Origin: Chrysomallon squamiferum
Lineage: Eukaryota; Mollusca; Gastropoda; Neomphalida; Peltospiridae
Assembly (NCBI GenBank): GCA_012295275.1
Contig: CM022667.1
Coordinates: forward strand, 20,118,410-20,182,409
Reading direction: 5' to 3'
DNA: 64,000 bases
Part shown: one piece after another, positions 1-12,103 of the stretch
How positions within the stretch are numbered: position 1 is the first letter of the stretch
Layout of the letters: each line of letters starts with the position of its first letter
Program-made: the position numbers and the translations under genes
Notes under the pieces: generated by a model
Told to the model about the DNA's origin: nothing
The model's input: only the letters and a program-made list of their open reading frames with translations
Databases searched by the model: none

Positions 1-61
1 TACAAACACCACAATTAGCAGTTTGATGAAGGCTGATATTTATTTGTTTTTAATATTTCAG

Positions 62-3000
62 CATGACTCCTCGATCAACTCCAGGTTCAGTTCCTGCTGC
101 TAGTCGAGAAGAAAGTCTGATCCGAGGATTCCAGCCGTACAGAGCCGGAGACGAGATGAGACACGCGCTGCCACCTGGAGCCTTTGCCATGGACCCGGCG
201 TACGCATACCATCCAGCCTTTTTACAACACCACCCATACTCACACCCAGCTTACAGGTAATTCTCACATTTACCTAGGTAAAAATAACAAATAAAATGTG
301 TTAGCTACCTCATAGTCATTATATTAATAGTAATTATAAGCAAACTGCTATGCAAAATAAATATTTGTATAAAACAGAATCTTGTTGAACAAAACTTCTA
401 ATTCAACTGGAATAAATGTAAGTTAGTAAAGCAGTGATATTAAACAAAACTTATGAAAAGTAATGCAATTCAAATAAATGTAAGTTATTAAAGCAGTGAT
501 ATTGTGTACTGATTCTGGTTATTACATGTTATGATGCTGGCTCATTCTGCAGATTTGTTTATCTTTTATTTTAATTTTTGTTGTGTTTTATTTTCAGATT
601 TGAAGATCCTCTCATGTTGGAGCGCTATCGTTTGATGCAGCCACCGCTGTTGCCATTTTCACCTGCTGCGGGGATGTTGCCACACCCTAATCTTCACCAC
701 CTGATAGCCAGCGGACATTACCCACCTGAACTTCTTCGTCAGCAGTACCCTTATCTGTCACCAAGTGCTCAGCCATTGGATCCAAGATCTCCATCTTTGT
801 CTATAGATAGGTATGTTTTGTCAAAACTTTAAATTAGAATAGAATGTAATAGTTTGTTAATTCTCATAAATAATAACAGAATAGCGTTAATTTCTCAGAA
901 TTTTGTTTTGTGAATATATTACATTTGTCCTCTGAAATTATTAATTCCTTGAATTAATTTGTAAATAAAATATAAAGCATTGTCCAGAGTAGTATTAAAA
1001 AAAGAATGTCTGAGGTATAGAGAAATAGTTAAATATTTTATTACTGTTTTTTAAATTTTAAATTTGCTGTTTCTTGTTAGATCTAGATCTGAGGAAGAAA
1101 GACAGAGGGAAATAGAGCGAGAGAGAGAACTTGAAAGAGAAAAGGAGAGGGAGAGGGAAAGAGAACATGAGGCAGAAGCTCAGAGAATGAGAGAACGTCA
1201 GAGAGAATTAGAGAAGGAAAAACAGAGACTGCTGGCGAGGCAGAGTGAATATTCCAGAGATTATTCACACAGAGAACTTGAGAAGCAGCGACTTCTGGAA
1301 TTTGCACAGGATCTGAGACATTCAGAACACTTGAGAGAAGCCAGCCAGAGTGAGTGGAACAGCGTGAGACATGATGACCATGCCAGAGAGGTTCTCACAG
1401 TTCCAGTGTTGCCTCACCACGAAAAATCCTCTAACAGAGCTGATGAATCAGGTTTGTTTTTAAACCTTGGAGTGTTTCTGAAACTGTGGTCACTTTATCT
1501 TATTTCAGAAGATGCATTTTGATAAAGTGTTTTTTTTAATATATATATATATATATATTTGAAAATCAATCTAATTAGGTTTATTTAAAGAAAAGAAATC
1601 TATGCATTAAATACAGTTTCTTGCTTTTCTTACATTGTTAATGAATGGTTTTTAAAATAATGTATTTTTCTGCAGTCTATATTTTATTTGATAGATGCTC
1701 ATTTTCATTGTTTGTTCAAAAATAAAAACCTATCACTGTAATTACAAAAGATAATATTTAGAAGGCTTGATGTTGATTGTTAAATTATAATTAATAAAGA
1801 GTGAATATTTGTTTTTCAGGGCCAAATTTTGGTTCTATAATTCAAGGCACTCCGCGAGATCGAGAATATTCAGAGAAATACAAAGATGAGTTCTCAGACA
1901 CTTATAAGAAACTGAACAATTCAAGATGGCCAGAAAACCACAGAATGCTAAACAATGATTATTTGAAAAATAACTATCATCAGAAGGTAAAGCATATTTT
2001 ATTATAAAGTGAATATTATAGAAATGCATAACATAATTAATTTTTAAGTGTATACTTATTTTTCTTTACTTTAATTTTATTTTGTTTCTTTGTGTGTGTG
2101 TGTTTGTGTGTGTGTGAATGTGTTTTTTTGTGTGTGTGTGTTAGAGAAATGCATGAGCATGTGTGGTTGATAGAGACAGATCATAAAATAATTATTCTTT
2201 ATAATAATGATATCACATTTTTTGTTTAAATTTATTTATTTATTTATTTATATGACTGATATATAAGAAATATAATTTAATCAACATTCAGAATGATAAT
2301 TCATTAAGCACACTTTGGTTGTTTCCAGATACTAGAATCAGCTCAGGGTAGATACTACAGCAGCAATTCAGCTCCTACAGACCTCAGCCAGTCTTACCAT
2401 GGGGAAAAGAGAAGTGAACATGAGAGAAGTGCAGTGCATGAGGAAAGGAGAACCCAGCCACCACCTCTTCTTTCTCCTAAAAGTCAGAGAGAGGCTAGTC
2501 GAAGAACCACAGATTTAATATTCCGACCTTTCGAAAAGGTTGGTCAGGCTGAACCATTAAACAGTTACAAGTACAGCAAATCCATACCCAGCTCAAAAAC
2601 ATCAGATCTGTTAGTCCCAGTTTACCGATCATCTGTTGAAGCTGAGAACAGCAGTGACGCGAGAGACACTAAGGAACATCCACTGAACAAACACAGTGAT
2701 TCCGCTCAAAAAGTGGACAGTGCTAAAGACTACAGCAGAAAACAACCGAAAATTTCCGTGAACAATAACATTGCCTACAGCAACCATCACGTCGAGTGCT
2801 TCAATTTCAAAAGCCTCGCGATGGAGAAAGGAAATCATCATGCAGAACAAAAAACAGACGTTGTTGCTGTGTCTCGTGCTTCTTCTTTTCACGATGAAAA
2901 ATTCATTCCAGCTGTACCCGAGGTGAAGAGTGAGTTGGATGCGAGAGAAGAGAAGCTGAAGGAGTCGCGGCTGAACGGGACGTACTTCAGTGACGTGGAG

Positions 3001-6000
3001 GACGAGCTGTCTGATGACGAGGAAGAACGGGTCACTCAGAGGTGTCTGATGGTCACCAAGGGCCCACCACTCCCGCTTGAACTGACAGTGCCTAAAATAA
3101 AACTGTTCCGCTATCTGGGTCTCGTGTCACAAAATAGGAGAAAAGGTAAGTCTTCGTTTAGATTAGCCACTTTTGGAAGCTGGGATTCTAAAGATAAACT
3201 AGATAATAAAATCTGAAGACTTATAAATATAAACAGATATGGTTTGTGAAAGTTAAGTTTCTGTTTTAGATGGCAAATGTATGTGGTAAACTTATCTGAA
3301 AATCACATCAAATTAATTTGTAAACATAAATGTTCAAAAAAATATTAATATTTTCAAGATTTAAACAGTATTTTGATAAATCCAGACATATTTAAGATGG
3401 TAATGAAACAACATTAAGAACAAGTTAAAATGAGGCGAGCTTTGTTTAGAAAAAGTCTTTACAATGATAATGTAACAACATAATAAATGACTATATACTA
3501 GTTAAAACAGTGTGATCTAAGTAAATGTATCTTGTACTTCAGACATACTGTTTGAGAGGTTCAGAAAGCGGAGGAGGTTGCATCGTGAAAGAAGTGTTAG
3601 TCCTGTGGAGGTTGAAGAAGACACTCGTACTCCAGTTCTGGGTATGCGCACATACGATCCAGACACCTTGTGTCTTGGGGTTGATTATCAGGACAAGTGT
3701 TCCTACCTGATCAGCCTGTCCCTCATGCCTGTTGGCAAGGACAGTCAGAAAGGTGGGTGTGGCTTGCTTGAGGGGAAAGCTTGCTCACCCCTTCTGTCGC
3801 ACTCTGTTCTCTTAATTTTATTTATTCCTTCCTTTTTTTGTGTTTGTATCTAAAGTACATACATGTTCTCTATGCTGATAAGCAGTGATTTCTTTATTTC
3901 ACTTTTGGAAGAAAGTCTGTGCTATTTTGGGAGATCCTGACCATCATAATCTTTTCATATGTTTTGTGTTTTAATTCTGATAATTTAAGAAAGCTGTATT
4001 ATGTTAATATTTAAAAGTGATAATTTGCAGTTTCTCATGGTACTGGAATTAAACGTGGTTGATGTGAACATATTTGTTTTGCTTGCTCTCTCTATCTCAC
4101 TTTTTGTTTGGTTTCTTTTCAAACTTTTGTAGAAAGTAGTTTTAGTCATTTTTACTCTTTTAGAAAGAAAATTACAATCTTTTGTTTTAATTGCTTTTTT
4201 GCACTTCATAACACTTTCTGTTATATAAGTCTAGTTCTTTTGAAATATATATATATATTAATACTTTTAATAATAATACAATTAGCTGAAGATTATTTGG
4301 ATGTTCTGCCCACAACAAATAATTACACTAGTGTATCATGAAATCACATACTGATCTAAAAATGCAGAAAGAATGAAATGTGTGTAATTTATTGACAGAG
4401 CTGGAACACATCCGTGTTGTTTGTGAAGAGGAGAAGCGAAAGCGTCTGTCTCAGTTTGAACAGCGAGGACCATGGAATGGAGACTTGTCTAAAGGACTTG
4501 GAGAAACTGGTAAATATTTCTTTAAAATTACAATCTGTTCTTAGTGAACCAGTTTCATTAATCTGCTTATGTAGCACTCTGTATGTTAATTTTACTTGTC
4601 GTTTGTTAGAAATAGGTAAGCAACAATAGTTTATGATGTTTCGTGACAACCCCAGTGAACTTCAGACAGGTATATCAGCTTTTGCTGAAATACTGACATT
4701 CAAAGGAGTTTTTAATCCATATCATAATAAAACAGTGATTATTCTCTGTAATGGATCAAGAGCAAAATACATTTTGTTTATATCTCAGTATAATATGATG
4801 ATAAAGTTGTCACTGTAGGTTCAGGGTAAGTCAAAATTGTCACTAACAGTACTCTAGCAGTTAATTATTTTACAAAATGTTTTATTTATTTATTGATGGT
4901 TTCATAAACTGTCACACTGATAGTAACTGAGATTTTCAACTTTTTAAGTATTTAAATCATCTTCCTGATTTGTTAGTAGTGTGTTACATATACTTCATTT
5001 AATTTATTTTTTTATTTTTTTCTGTGTAATGAAATATTAATTTCATAATGTTTATGATTTCTGATTTTTTACTTTTTTTTGTCAGATTCTCATGGAGTGA
5101 AACGCAAGTTTGATGAACTAGACTCATCATCAGCGTCGTCAAGATCTGATCAGCTGGACACACCCAAAATAACTCTCAGCCAGCTCCAGGAACGACATCT
5201 GGCAGCACGGCAGAAACTCACCTCTGCCACAAGTCATCTGAAATCAAGTGCTTTTGTCTTTCCTGAAAGCAGGGATCGTGAGAGACACCTCAGTCGAGAG
5301 TTCGTGGAACAGTTCCACGAATCTGTTCTTCAGTCCACTAGACAAAAAGAACTATCAGACAGATTAGGTAACATTTAAAAAAAAAACATTTTAACCCCTC
5401 CTTCATCTATCACATTAAAACATACACATATTGCCTGATTTAACCACATACAACTTACTGACAAATGACAAACTTCATAAATATATATTTAATATTTTTA
5501 ATCTTCTTTCCATGTTCTTATCCTCTGACAGGCAGCTTAAGTTCCAGATCTGATGACAGCTCAAGAACCCATGAACAAACCACAAACAGTTCTTTACCCA
5601 GGAATCACTCATCCAGTGCCACACCCAGCTCATCAACCCACTACCCACAATGCTCAGACAGCAGAACCACGAAATGGCCAGGTGTTGAGGCTCTCATGGA
5701 ATCATATCACATTTATCTTCAAGGTGAGAGCAACATGCTGAAATTTTACCTTACAATATTTCTTTTGAAGTATTTTATGCAGACAAACAGCGAGATAATT
5801 TTAAATAATAATAATAATAATAAGATAGTTTTACTGAAAAATGGAGAGAATGTACCCAAACTGATCACTTTGTACACTTTATTTTTTATTTTTGTTTTCA
5901 CTTACAGATCAGAAATTAGAAAAACAAATTTTGCTGGAGCGTTGCCGATGGTTACAATCTGATAACAGGGAACTGAATAAAAATGCAGAAAGACTGAGTC

Positions 6001-6621
6001 ATCGAATGTCGGTATGTATATAAAACAGTTTTAAATATTATGTATTTGTTCAGATTTATCATATTAATTTCTCTTAGTATTTCAAAGTGTTATAATCTAT
6101 ATTGTTTACTTTAGAATTGTAACAATTCATAATTTTGTTGTTAAGAAAAATTATCAATTTAAATTTACTTTATTGACATTCTTTGTGCTGAAACCAACTA
6201 CAGAGGTGGTTCACACAAATTAGCAGAATAACATGAGTAACTGGTATGTTTAGTAATTTTGTTGGAGGGGGTTATTTTGAGTTAAACAATAATTTTTGTA
6301 CCATCTGCTATCTTAATTCCACATATAAAGTTACAAAAAATTGGACAGGTACATAAACAATCAACTTTCAACCAAAAAAATAATAAGTGATTCAGAAACT
6401 CCTTACAAGTCATTAGTGTGTGGTTGCTGATGGGTCAAACAGAAATTTGGCTTTGTTTCAAACGTGAGCATGAAGGTGATGATGTGCGAGCTGTGTGGAT
6501 TTTGTGTGCATTACTCAGTTACGAATGCATAGTGGGTCATGTGTTTGTGATGTTTTGTTTGATTTTAATGCTCTGTAAATTATTAAGCAATTTTACACAT
6601 ACATATGTGCACGCGCGTGCG

Positions 6622-6665
<44 letters not shown>

Positions 6666-6847
6666 TATATACATACAATAAAATATATTTATTGAATAAA
6701 ACCAGAAAATAAAAAAATTTATAAAATATTGTTTATTGTTTTTAATTTCAGACTTTATTGGATGCAAAACGGAGATCTGACGAAGAGAGAAATATTACCC
6801 AGAATGCAATAGACAATTTGAAACGAAGCATAAAGCACATGAGGTGA
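62..6847 (+). CDS. GSE1: Genetic suppressor element 1 (GSE1) orthologue, 3' eleven coding exons, 5' partial
   Basis: Coding exons: 62-256, 598-810, 1081-1451, 1820-1986, 2329-3145, 3543-3752, 4399-4509, 5086-5367, 5532-5723, 5908-6011, 6752-6847 (TGA). All have GT/AG borders and matching phases, giving about 918 residues in the window; earlier exons lie upstream. Counting from the Met at 63: an FxPY...HPxYxxHPxxHPAxR block (about 24-65), a long Arg/Glu-rich coiled coil (about 139-230), an acidic DELSDDEEE patch (about 530-550), an LFxxLGL motif running into a basic RKRRR cluster (about 575-605), an EFVEQFHESVLQST motif (about 767-781) and a C-terminal coiled coil after KWPGVEAL (about 838-918). 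The order and several of these blocks match remembered human GSE1 (DUF3736 family). GSE1 is known as a nuclear component of CoREST/HDAC-type complexes; that role is inferred here by orthology. The fifth exon (817 nt) is the least conserved and looks disordered. Confidence 0.95.
2088..2142 (+). repeat. Interrupted TG repeat in a GSE1 intron
   Basis: TG dinucleotides interrupted by short T runs and GAATG; lies in the intron between exons 1820-1986 and 2329-3145. Confidence 0.85.
6605..6661 (+). repeat. CA/CG dinucleotide repeat in the last GSE1 intron
   Basis: Starts with alternating GTGCACGCGCGTGCGCACG and continues as about 18 CA units, then CATACATATATAC. It ends about 90 nt before the last exon's acceptor at 6751. 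Confidence 0.9.
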
Positions 6848-7560
6848 TACATAACAGAGACGTTGCCACATGATTGCTTGGAAAACCTGTGTTGAATAAC
6901 AAGTTTCCGATTTATTAGTGGATTAAAATGCATTACATTTTCAGTCATTCAGACACTGTACAGACACACAGACAGACAGAAGTGAATGTTGCAACAAAAA
7001 CAAGCTGCATTTGGTTAGTGTGAAAATAAGTCCCCACAATAAAAATGGATCTTTATTTCATGCAGTAAGAAAACAGCCTGGATTGGACAGTGGATATCAA
7101 AATGTTAATTATAAGGAAACAAAGCAGATTTGATGTTGATTCAGAACTGTGTTCATCATGTGGCATTGTTTAAATGTGGCTCAACAAGGATCTAAATGCT
7201 GTCTTTAAACTGATATTTATTAAATTCTGCCCATCATCTCACTCTAAATCATGATCTCTATTATGAATCCACTGTGTACATGGACACAAAAGTCACCATC
7301 AAAGAACAGTTTCAGAATTTAAACACTTTACTTTTTAGTGGTTTACGTTATACATACATGTACGAAGATTGTTTATGTCTTTTTATATGAAGTTATTTGC
7401 TTTGTAAGTTGAGCTTTTGGCACCATAAATTATTATTACAAGATATGTTTGCGCAATTTTTCAACTCTATGAATATATCATTTCACAAATGTTGTTATCA
7501 TATTAAGATTTGTGTTCAGCATCTCCATCAATAAAATATTAAAATACTGTGGTAAGTCTC
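6848..7560 (+). other. GSE1: GSE1 3' UTR
   Basis: Sequence after the GSE1 stop has no gene-like ORF. AATAAA hexamers occur at 7038-7043 and 7530-7535; the second gives a plausible 3' UTR of about 0.7 kb. The exact cleavage site is not visible, and transcripts could run on towards the later AATAAA near 8753. Confidence 0.5.
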
Positions 7561-7708
7561 ATTTCATCAACCTCAGGATTAAGTAAAATAACCACTTTTT
7601 GTAAAAATCTTACTTTATTTCTTCTTTCTTTTTAAAAACTCATTCTGTATGTAATATGTTTGTCATTAAATACATTATATAGAAAAAAATACATAATAAA
7701 CCCCAAAG

Positions 7709-7748
<40 letters not shown>

Positions 7749-10228
7749 GGGGCCTTAATTACCTTGCTTGTCTGAAAACATTGCACATAAAAAGAATTAA
7801 TACAGAATAAATAAATTTAATTTTAAGTTTTCTTTCCACTGCTTTATATTTTTTATTTTTCCATAAAGTTCTGATTTTAAATGCACACAGCAGGCAGTAT
7901 TTATACAGCATGTATTTATAAAAGTTACTTGAAATCTAGTTTTCATGCAATTGCCTGAGAAAGTGAACCAACTTAAAGGCCGATTACTTTTGTATTTGTG
8001 ATTAGTTTTTGTCATGTGATCAGTTACACAGCCTATCTGTGATGATATGTGGCCTTCTCATGTTGTGTACCATTCTGTGCGATTTTTCACTTATAGCTGT
8101 TTTTAATCTTTAGGTAGAATGACAAAAAACCTAATACTCATTGTTTGGAACAGTGAAACTGAGATGGAGTTGTATCATTAAAATATTTACTTCATCAACG
8201 AAAATTATTATATTTCACTTGAAATTTACTTTTTGTCTGAAACTAGAAAAAAAAATAAAGTTCAATGCTGTATTGCAAAGTAAGACAAATGTTAATGTCC
8301 ATATAGGGAATCATCTTTTTTTTATTTTTTTTTTTTTTAACTGTTTGTTTATTTATTTATTTATTTTTCAAAATTAATGGATTTAGGTCAAGTAAAAAAA
8401 TTTAATAAAATTATTGTGTTCATTTATTTTTCTGCCATGACATTAGTTGCTCTCCAGTCTTTAGATAAACAGGCCAGAGCATTTTTACACTTAAAGAAAT
8501 GAAATTTCAGATGTTACAATATCTTGGCCATTTAACTTTTAAAAAGTTAATACAGCTGGATAATCTTGAACAGATTATTAGTGAAGTTAACTCTAAGTAA
8601 AGGTTTAAGATTCATTTTTGTGTAAAATTACTAAATAATGTACAGAGAAAATGGCTGTGTGAAGGCCAATACATGTATGTTTATATATTTGTAAGAATTG
8701 AATTACTGCTTCAGTAAAGCAGTATATGTGAATCTGTTTAAAATCTGTCTCGTGAATAAACCCAAATGTTAAAGATTTTCTTTGTTTACTCGTTATATTG
8801 TTTCAGTTTTCTCTACAAAGATAAATAGACTGCACTGTTCATAACTTTATTTATTGCTGATTTTTGTTTGTGTTTTTTTTTTTTTTGTTGTGAAATAGCC
8901 TTTTTGAATTTGTAGCAAAATTACAATTTTTTTTATTCCTCCAACTAGAGAAAAGACAAAACTAAAACCAAAAAACAAAACACAACATTCTGGTACAATA
9001 CAAGAAGTAGCTAAAAGATTGGAGCTACAGAATTTATAGTTTGGATTACTTTAGGAGCATTTTCTTACAAACTAGTAAAAGTGTAATTTTTCATATATAT
9101 AGCATCAACTTCAATGTTCTACAAAATCTATTATCAAACTTACAACCTTCAAATTTTATGAATTTATTAATCATAAAAGTTTTGAAATTAATTGTGGGAA
9201 ATATCATGACTGGAAATAACCAGTTTATTGAGTGTCTTACAGATGGTATTTTTGTTGACAATTTCTCTTTCTCTACTTGTTTAAATAAACAATATTAAGC
9301 CATTTGACAAGTTTTTAAGGTGAAAAATAATATTGGAAATGAATTCTGTAGATCCCTACACAAAAAAAATCCTAAAACTGCAGCTGTGACACAAAGAATT
9401 GATTTGATATAAAGTTTCCTCTAACATTTTCAGAAAAACTACAGCTATAATCTATAATGTACACAATGACATTACAACTCTTCTCAATGGGTAAAACAGA
9501 AACATTCAAATGTTTACTTTATTTTCAGTGATTGGTTTGCCCAGAACAATTAACTTGGATGTAAAAGAATTTTAGTAGACTGTTCATTTACATCTGTTAG
9601 GTACATTTTTAAAAATTCTGTTAGTAAATGATGACAATAATAATTAAGCCATTTTCAAACAAAAAGGTAGTTCTGAATGTTTTGATTTGTTTAGTGTAAA
9701 ATTTTCAAGAAATTTTATTTTAACAATAAATGAAAATAACAAATAAAAACAAGCAATATTAATTTATAATTATTTTATTTTTATAACAAATTTGAAATTC
9801 ATATTCATTTAATAACATAGCAAATGAACTAATGTTATTATGGCACTGAAATAAATATGCTGTTTGTGAAACTATAAGTGTGTGACACAAAGAAAAGAAT
9901 AAACTAATGAAGAAAGGTCAATCCAGTAACAGAAAAGGTGTTAGCAAGATTTCTACATTTTTCACAGAGGGTGCTTCCCAAAACTACCAGAATTTACTAC
10001 AGCATAACACTACATTGTCAAACTGTCATTTTTATGTCCATACATTTCTAACACCATCTTAGTGATCTGATACCTACAATAAATACACATTGTTTTGGGA
10101 TATCTTATAAAGTTATGTAATTTGCACCATGAAATATTTCTTTGATGATTATAAAATATTTATGAATAGTAATATATTTAAGTTAAACACAAGATAAATT
10201 TTATATTAATCTCTTTTTCATCAGGTAA
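7561..10228. other. Spacer between convergent GSE1 and GINS2, including the GINS2 3' UTR
   Basis: No exon or RNA gene recognised. The stretch is very AT-rich, with a 33-bp poly-T run at 7711-7743 and shorter T tracts near 8317-8338 and 8874-8886. A reverse-strand AATAAA (TTTATT on +) at 9774-9779 could end GINS2 transcripts. Confidence 0.6.
7711..7743 (+). repeat. Poly-T run (33 nt)
   Basis: Uninterrupted T run in the GSE1-GINS2 spacer. Confidence 0.95.
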
Positions 10229-11986
10229 CTAGTTCTGTGTCATCTGGACACCACCACTAATATTTGTCCTTAAAATAAAAATGTGATCCAAAGCTTTACT
10301 GAGAAATGGCCTCACTGTGTTAATCTCCATCAGCGTTAAGAAATTCAGCTGAAAAATAAATGTATGCATTAATAAAAGATAATCTCTTTTTAAATCCTGT
10401 ATAATTTCAGTATTAGAACAGATGGCCCAGTAAAACAAATATTTCTGTTTCGGTTTCCTATTACAAAAGGTTCTTATAATATAAAATAATTTTTTAAAAC
10501 AACGTTTCGTTTACTTTAAATTTTATTATTCTCATATATTGAAGCTGTATATAAATTACCTTGGCATGAGTGGCATCACTTTTTACAAACGTATCAATAC
10601 TGCTTCTGAGTTTAGCTATTCTTAAGTCCCAAATGTCTTTTATTAAAGTGCGAACGTCATCTGCCCTTGGGATGTCATCAGTAGCACTTGAACACAAATT
10701 TAAAATCATTTCAGGATAAAATAAATATTAAAAAAACCAACCATATAACAGATATATATATATATATATATATTCTATAAAAGATTATGAAAAATATTTC
10801 TGTTTTCATTGAAAAAACTGTCAACTGTAACATTGTGAAGTTGTTAAAACTTCATTTATCATTCATATAATATTAAAATTACTTAATATAAGAAATATAT
10901 TACACATTAAATACTAGGAATAGTTTTTAAATTATTTCACTTTGTCGAAAACTAAATTATAGTTTAAAGACAACTGCAAAACTATTCAAAAGAAGTCAGT
11001 TTTGAGAAATTACCTCTTTAATAACAACTGTGTGATCTCCATGTAAAACCTGCTTGGCATTTCAGTAAAAAATTTAGAATCATTTTCAGCTCGTTTTTTC
11101 TCTTCAAGTTTCTCTAAGAAAACAAAAAATATCTTTAAACACCTCTAGTTCACGAGAAATATTATTTCACACACAAACAACAAAAATATGATAATTGCAA
11201 AATTATTGTTAACCAACCGATGTCCATCCAATCAGGGGGAATAACTCTGCACTTCTGTCTCTGTTTAAGGTTTACAGCAAGCCAGAGAGGAACTTGTACT
11301 GACAAGCCAGGAGAAAAAGGACCAATATCTCCCTGAAAAAAAAAAAAAAAAAAAAAAAATTGATATACAGTTTTGTTCTCTTTAAAATATATTATTTATT
11401 ATCATTTTGTTGTTTGCAAAAATACAACCTAACAATACAAACGTAGTAACATGTTACACTCAAACTGGATTTGCATTTGGCCATGATTAGACATGAACTG
11501 CTATTGTTGTATTGGAAATTATTAGTTATCCTGCATATTCAGCTAATGCCATTAAACTATTCCATTAATTAGTATTCTTATTTTATTTTGATACTGGCAG
11601 AATCAAGGCCAATAGATTGAATAGTGCCAATACTACCACAGCTTCTGAATTGGTATTGTTATAATTCATTAATTGTATAATTACTAAATTTACTTACTAG
11701 TTATAAGTTAGTAAGTTAAACTGTTCTGGAACTATACGAATTTAAAAAAAAATAATAATAATAATAATAAAAACGAATACAAATAGATAAGAAAGAAAAC
11801 AGAAATGAAAAAATAAAATGATACATAAATTTTATAATATATTATATAATGAATTATTTTCGGTATCCTGCTTCAGCTTTTGTAAAAAGAACTTACGCCA
11901 ATCAAATAAATTTTGTCCTGTGAAAAATTAGGAACAACTGAAACCATTTCCTTTTCTGCTAAAAATTCAACTTCGGCCGGGTCCAT
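10229..11986 (-). CDS. GINS2: DNA replication complex GINS subunit PSF2 (GINS2)
   Basis: Five coding exons on the minus strand: 11986-11897, 11332-11218, 11113-11014, 10686-10560, 10348-10229 (TAG). They join in frame to 183 residues, close to the 185 of human PSF2. The start [13 protein letters not shown] is nearly identical to the human N-terminus and is preceded by an in-frame TAA in the upstream sequence. Other diagnostic blocks are IPNF-like VPNFS and KIYLIG (exon 1), [15 protein letters not shown] and PPDWMD (exon 2), ME(I/L)TxLLL (exon 3), [23 protein letters not shown] (exon 4, given by its ends only) and NFLTLMEIN with a LRTN tail (exon 5). PSF2 is one of four GINS subunits; GINS binds MCM2-7 and CDC45 to form the CMG replicative helicase. 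The gene shares a short divergent promoter with the TMEM143-like gene. Confidence 0.97.
11336..11359 (+). repeat. Poly-A (poly-T on the GINS2 strand) at an acceptor
   Basis: On the minus strand these 24 T residues directly precede the CAG acceptor of GINS2 exon 2, so the homopolymer serves as the polypyrimidine tract. Confidence 0.95.
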
Positions 11987-12041
11987 GATCGATAAACATT
12001 AGAGTTAACCTCATTAAGTATCAATAATCATAAATTGCAAA

Positions 12042-12049
12042 TTTCGCGC
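12042..12049 (+). promoter_or_regulatory. E2F-type site TTTCGCGC
   Basis: TTTCGCGC matches the E2F consensus TTTSSCGC exactly and continues into AAA, so the reverse strand also reads TTTGCGCG. It lies 56 bp upstream of the GINS2 ATG. GINS genes are classic S-phase genes, which makes the site plausible, but binding is inferred. Confidence 0.6.
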
Positions 12050-12083
12050 AAAATCTCAAGAAGGGGAAGTAAGTAGTTGCTCC

Positions 12084-12091
12084 ACTTCCGG
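12084..12091 (+). promoter_or_regulatory. ETS-family core ACTTCCGG
   Basis: ACTTCCGG is the reverse complement of the canonical ETS/GABP core CCGGAAGT. It sits 12 bp upstream of the TMEM143 ATG, a usual place for ETS sites in TATA-less bidirectional promoters. Seen as sequence only. Confidence 0.5.
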
Positions 12092-12103
12092 ATAAATAAG
12101 AAA

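Larger units (their letters stand above)
11987..12103. promoter_or_regulatory. Divergent promoter of GINS2 (-) and TMEM143 (+)
   Basis: Only 117 bp separate the two start codons, so the 5' UTRs and promoter elements must share this interval. No TATA box stands out. It contains an E2F-type octamer at 12042-12049 and an ETS core at 12084-12091. That both genes are driven from here is an inference from geometry. Confidence 0.7.
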
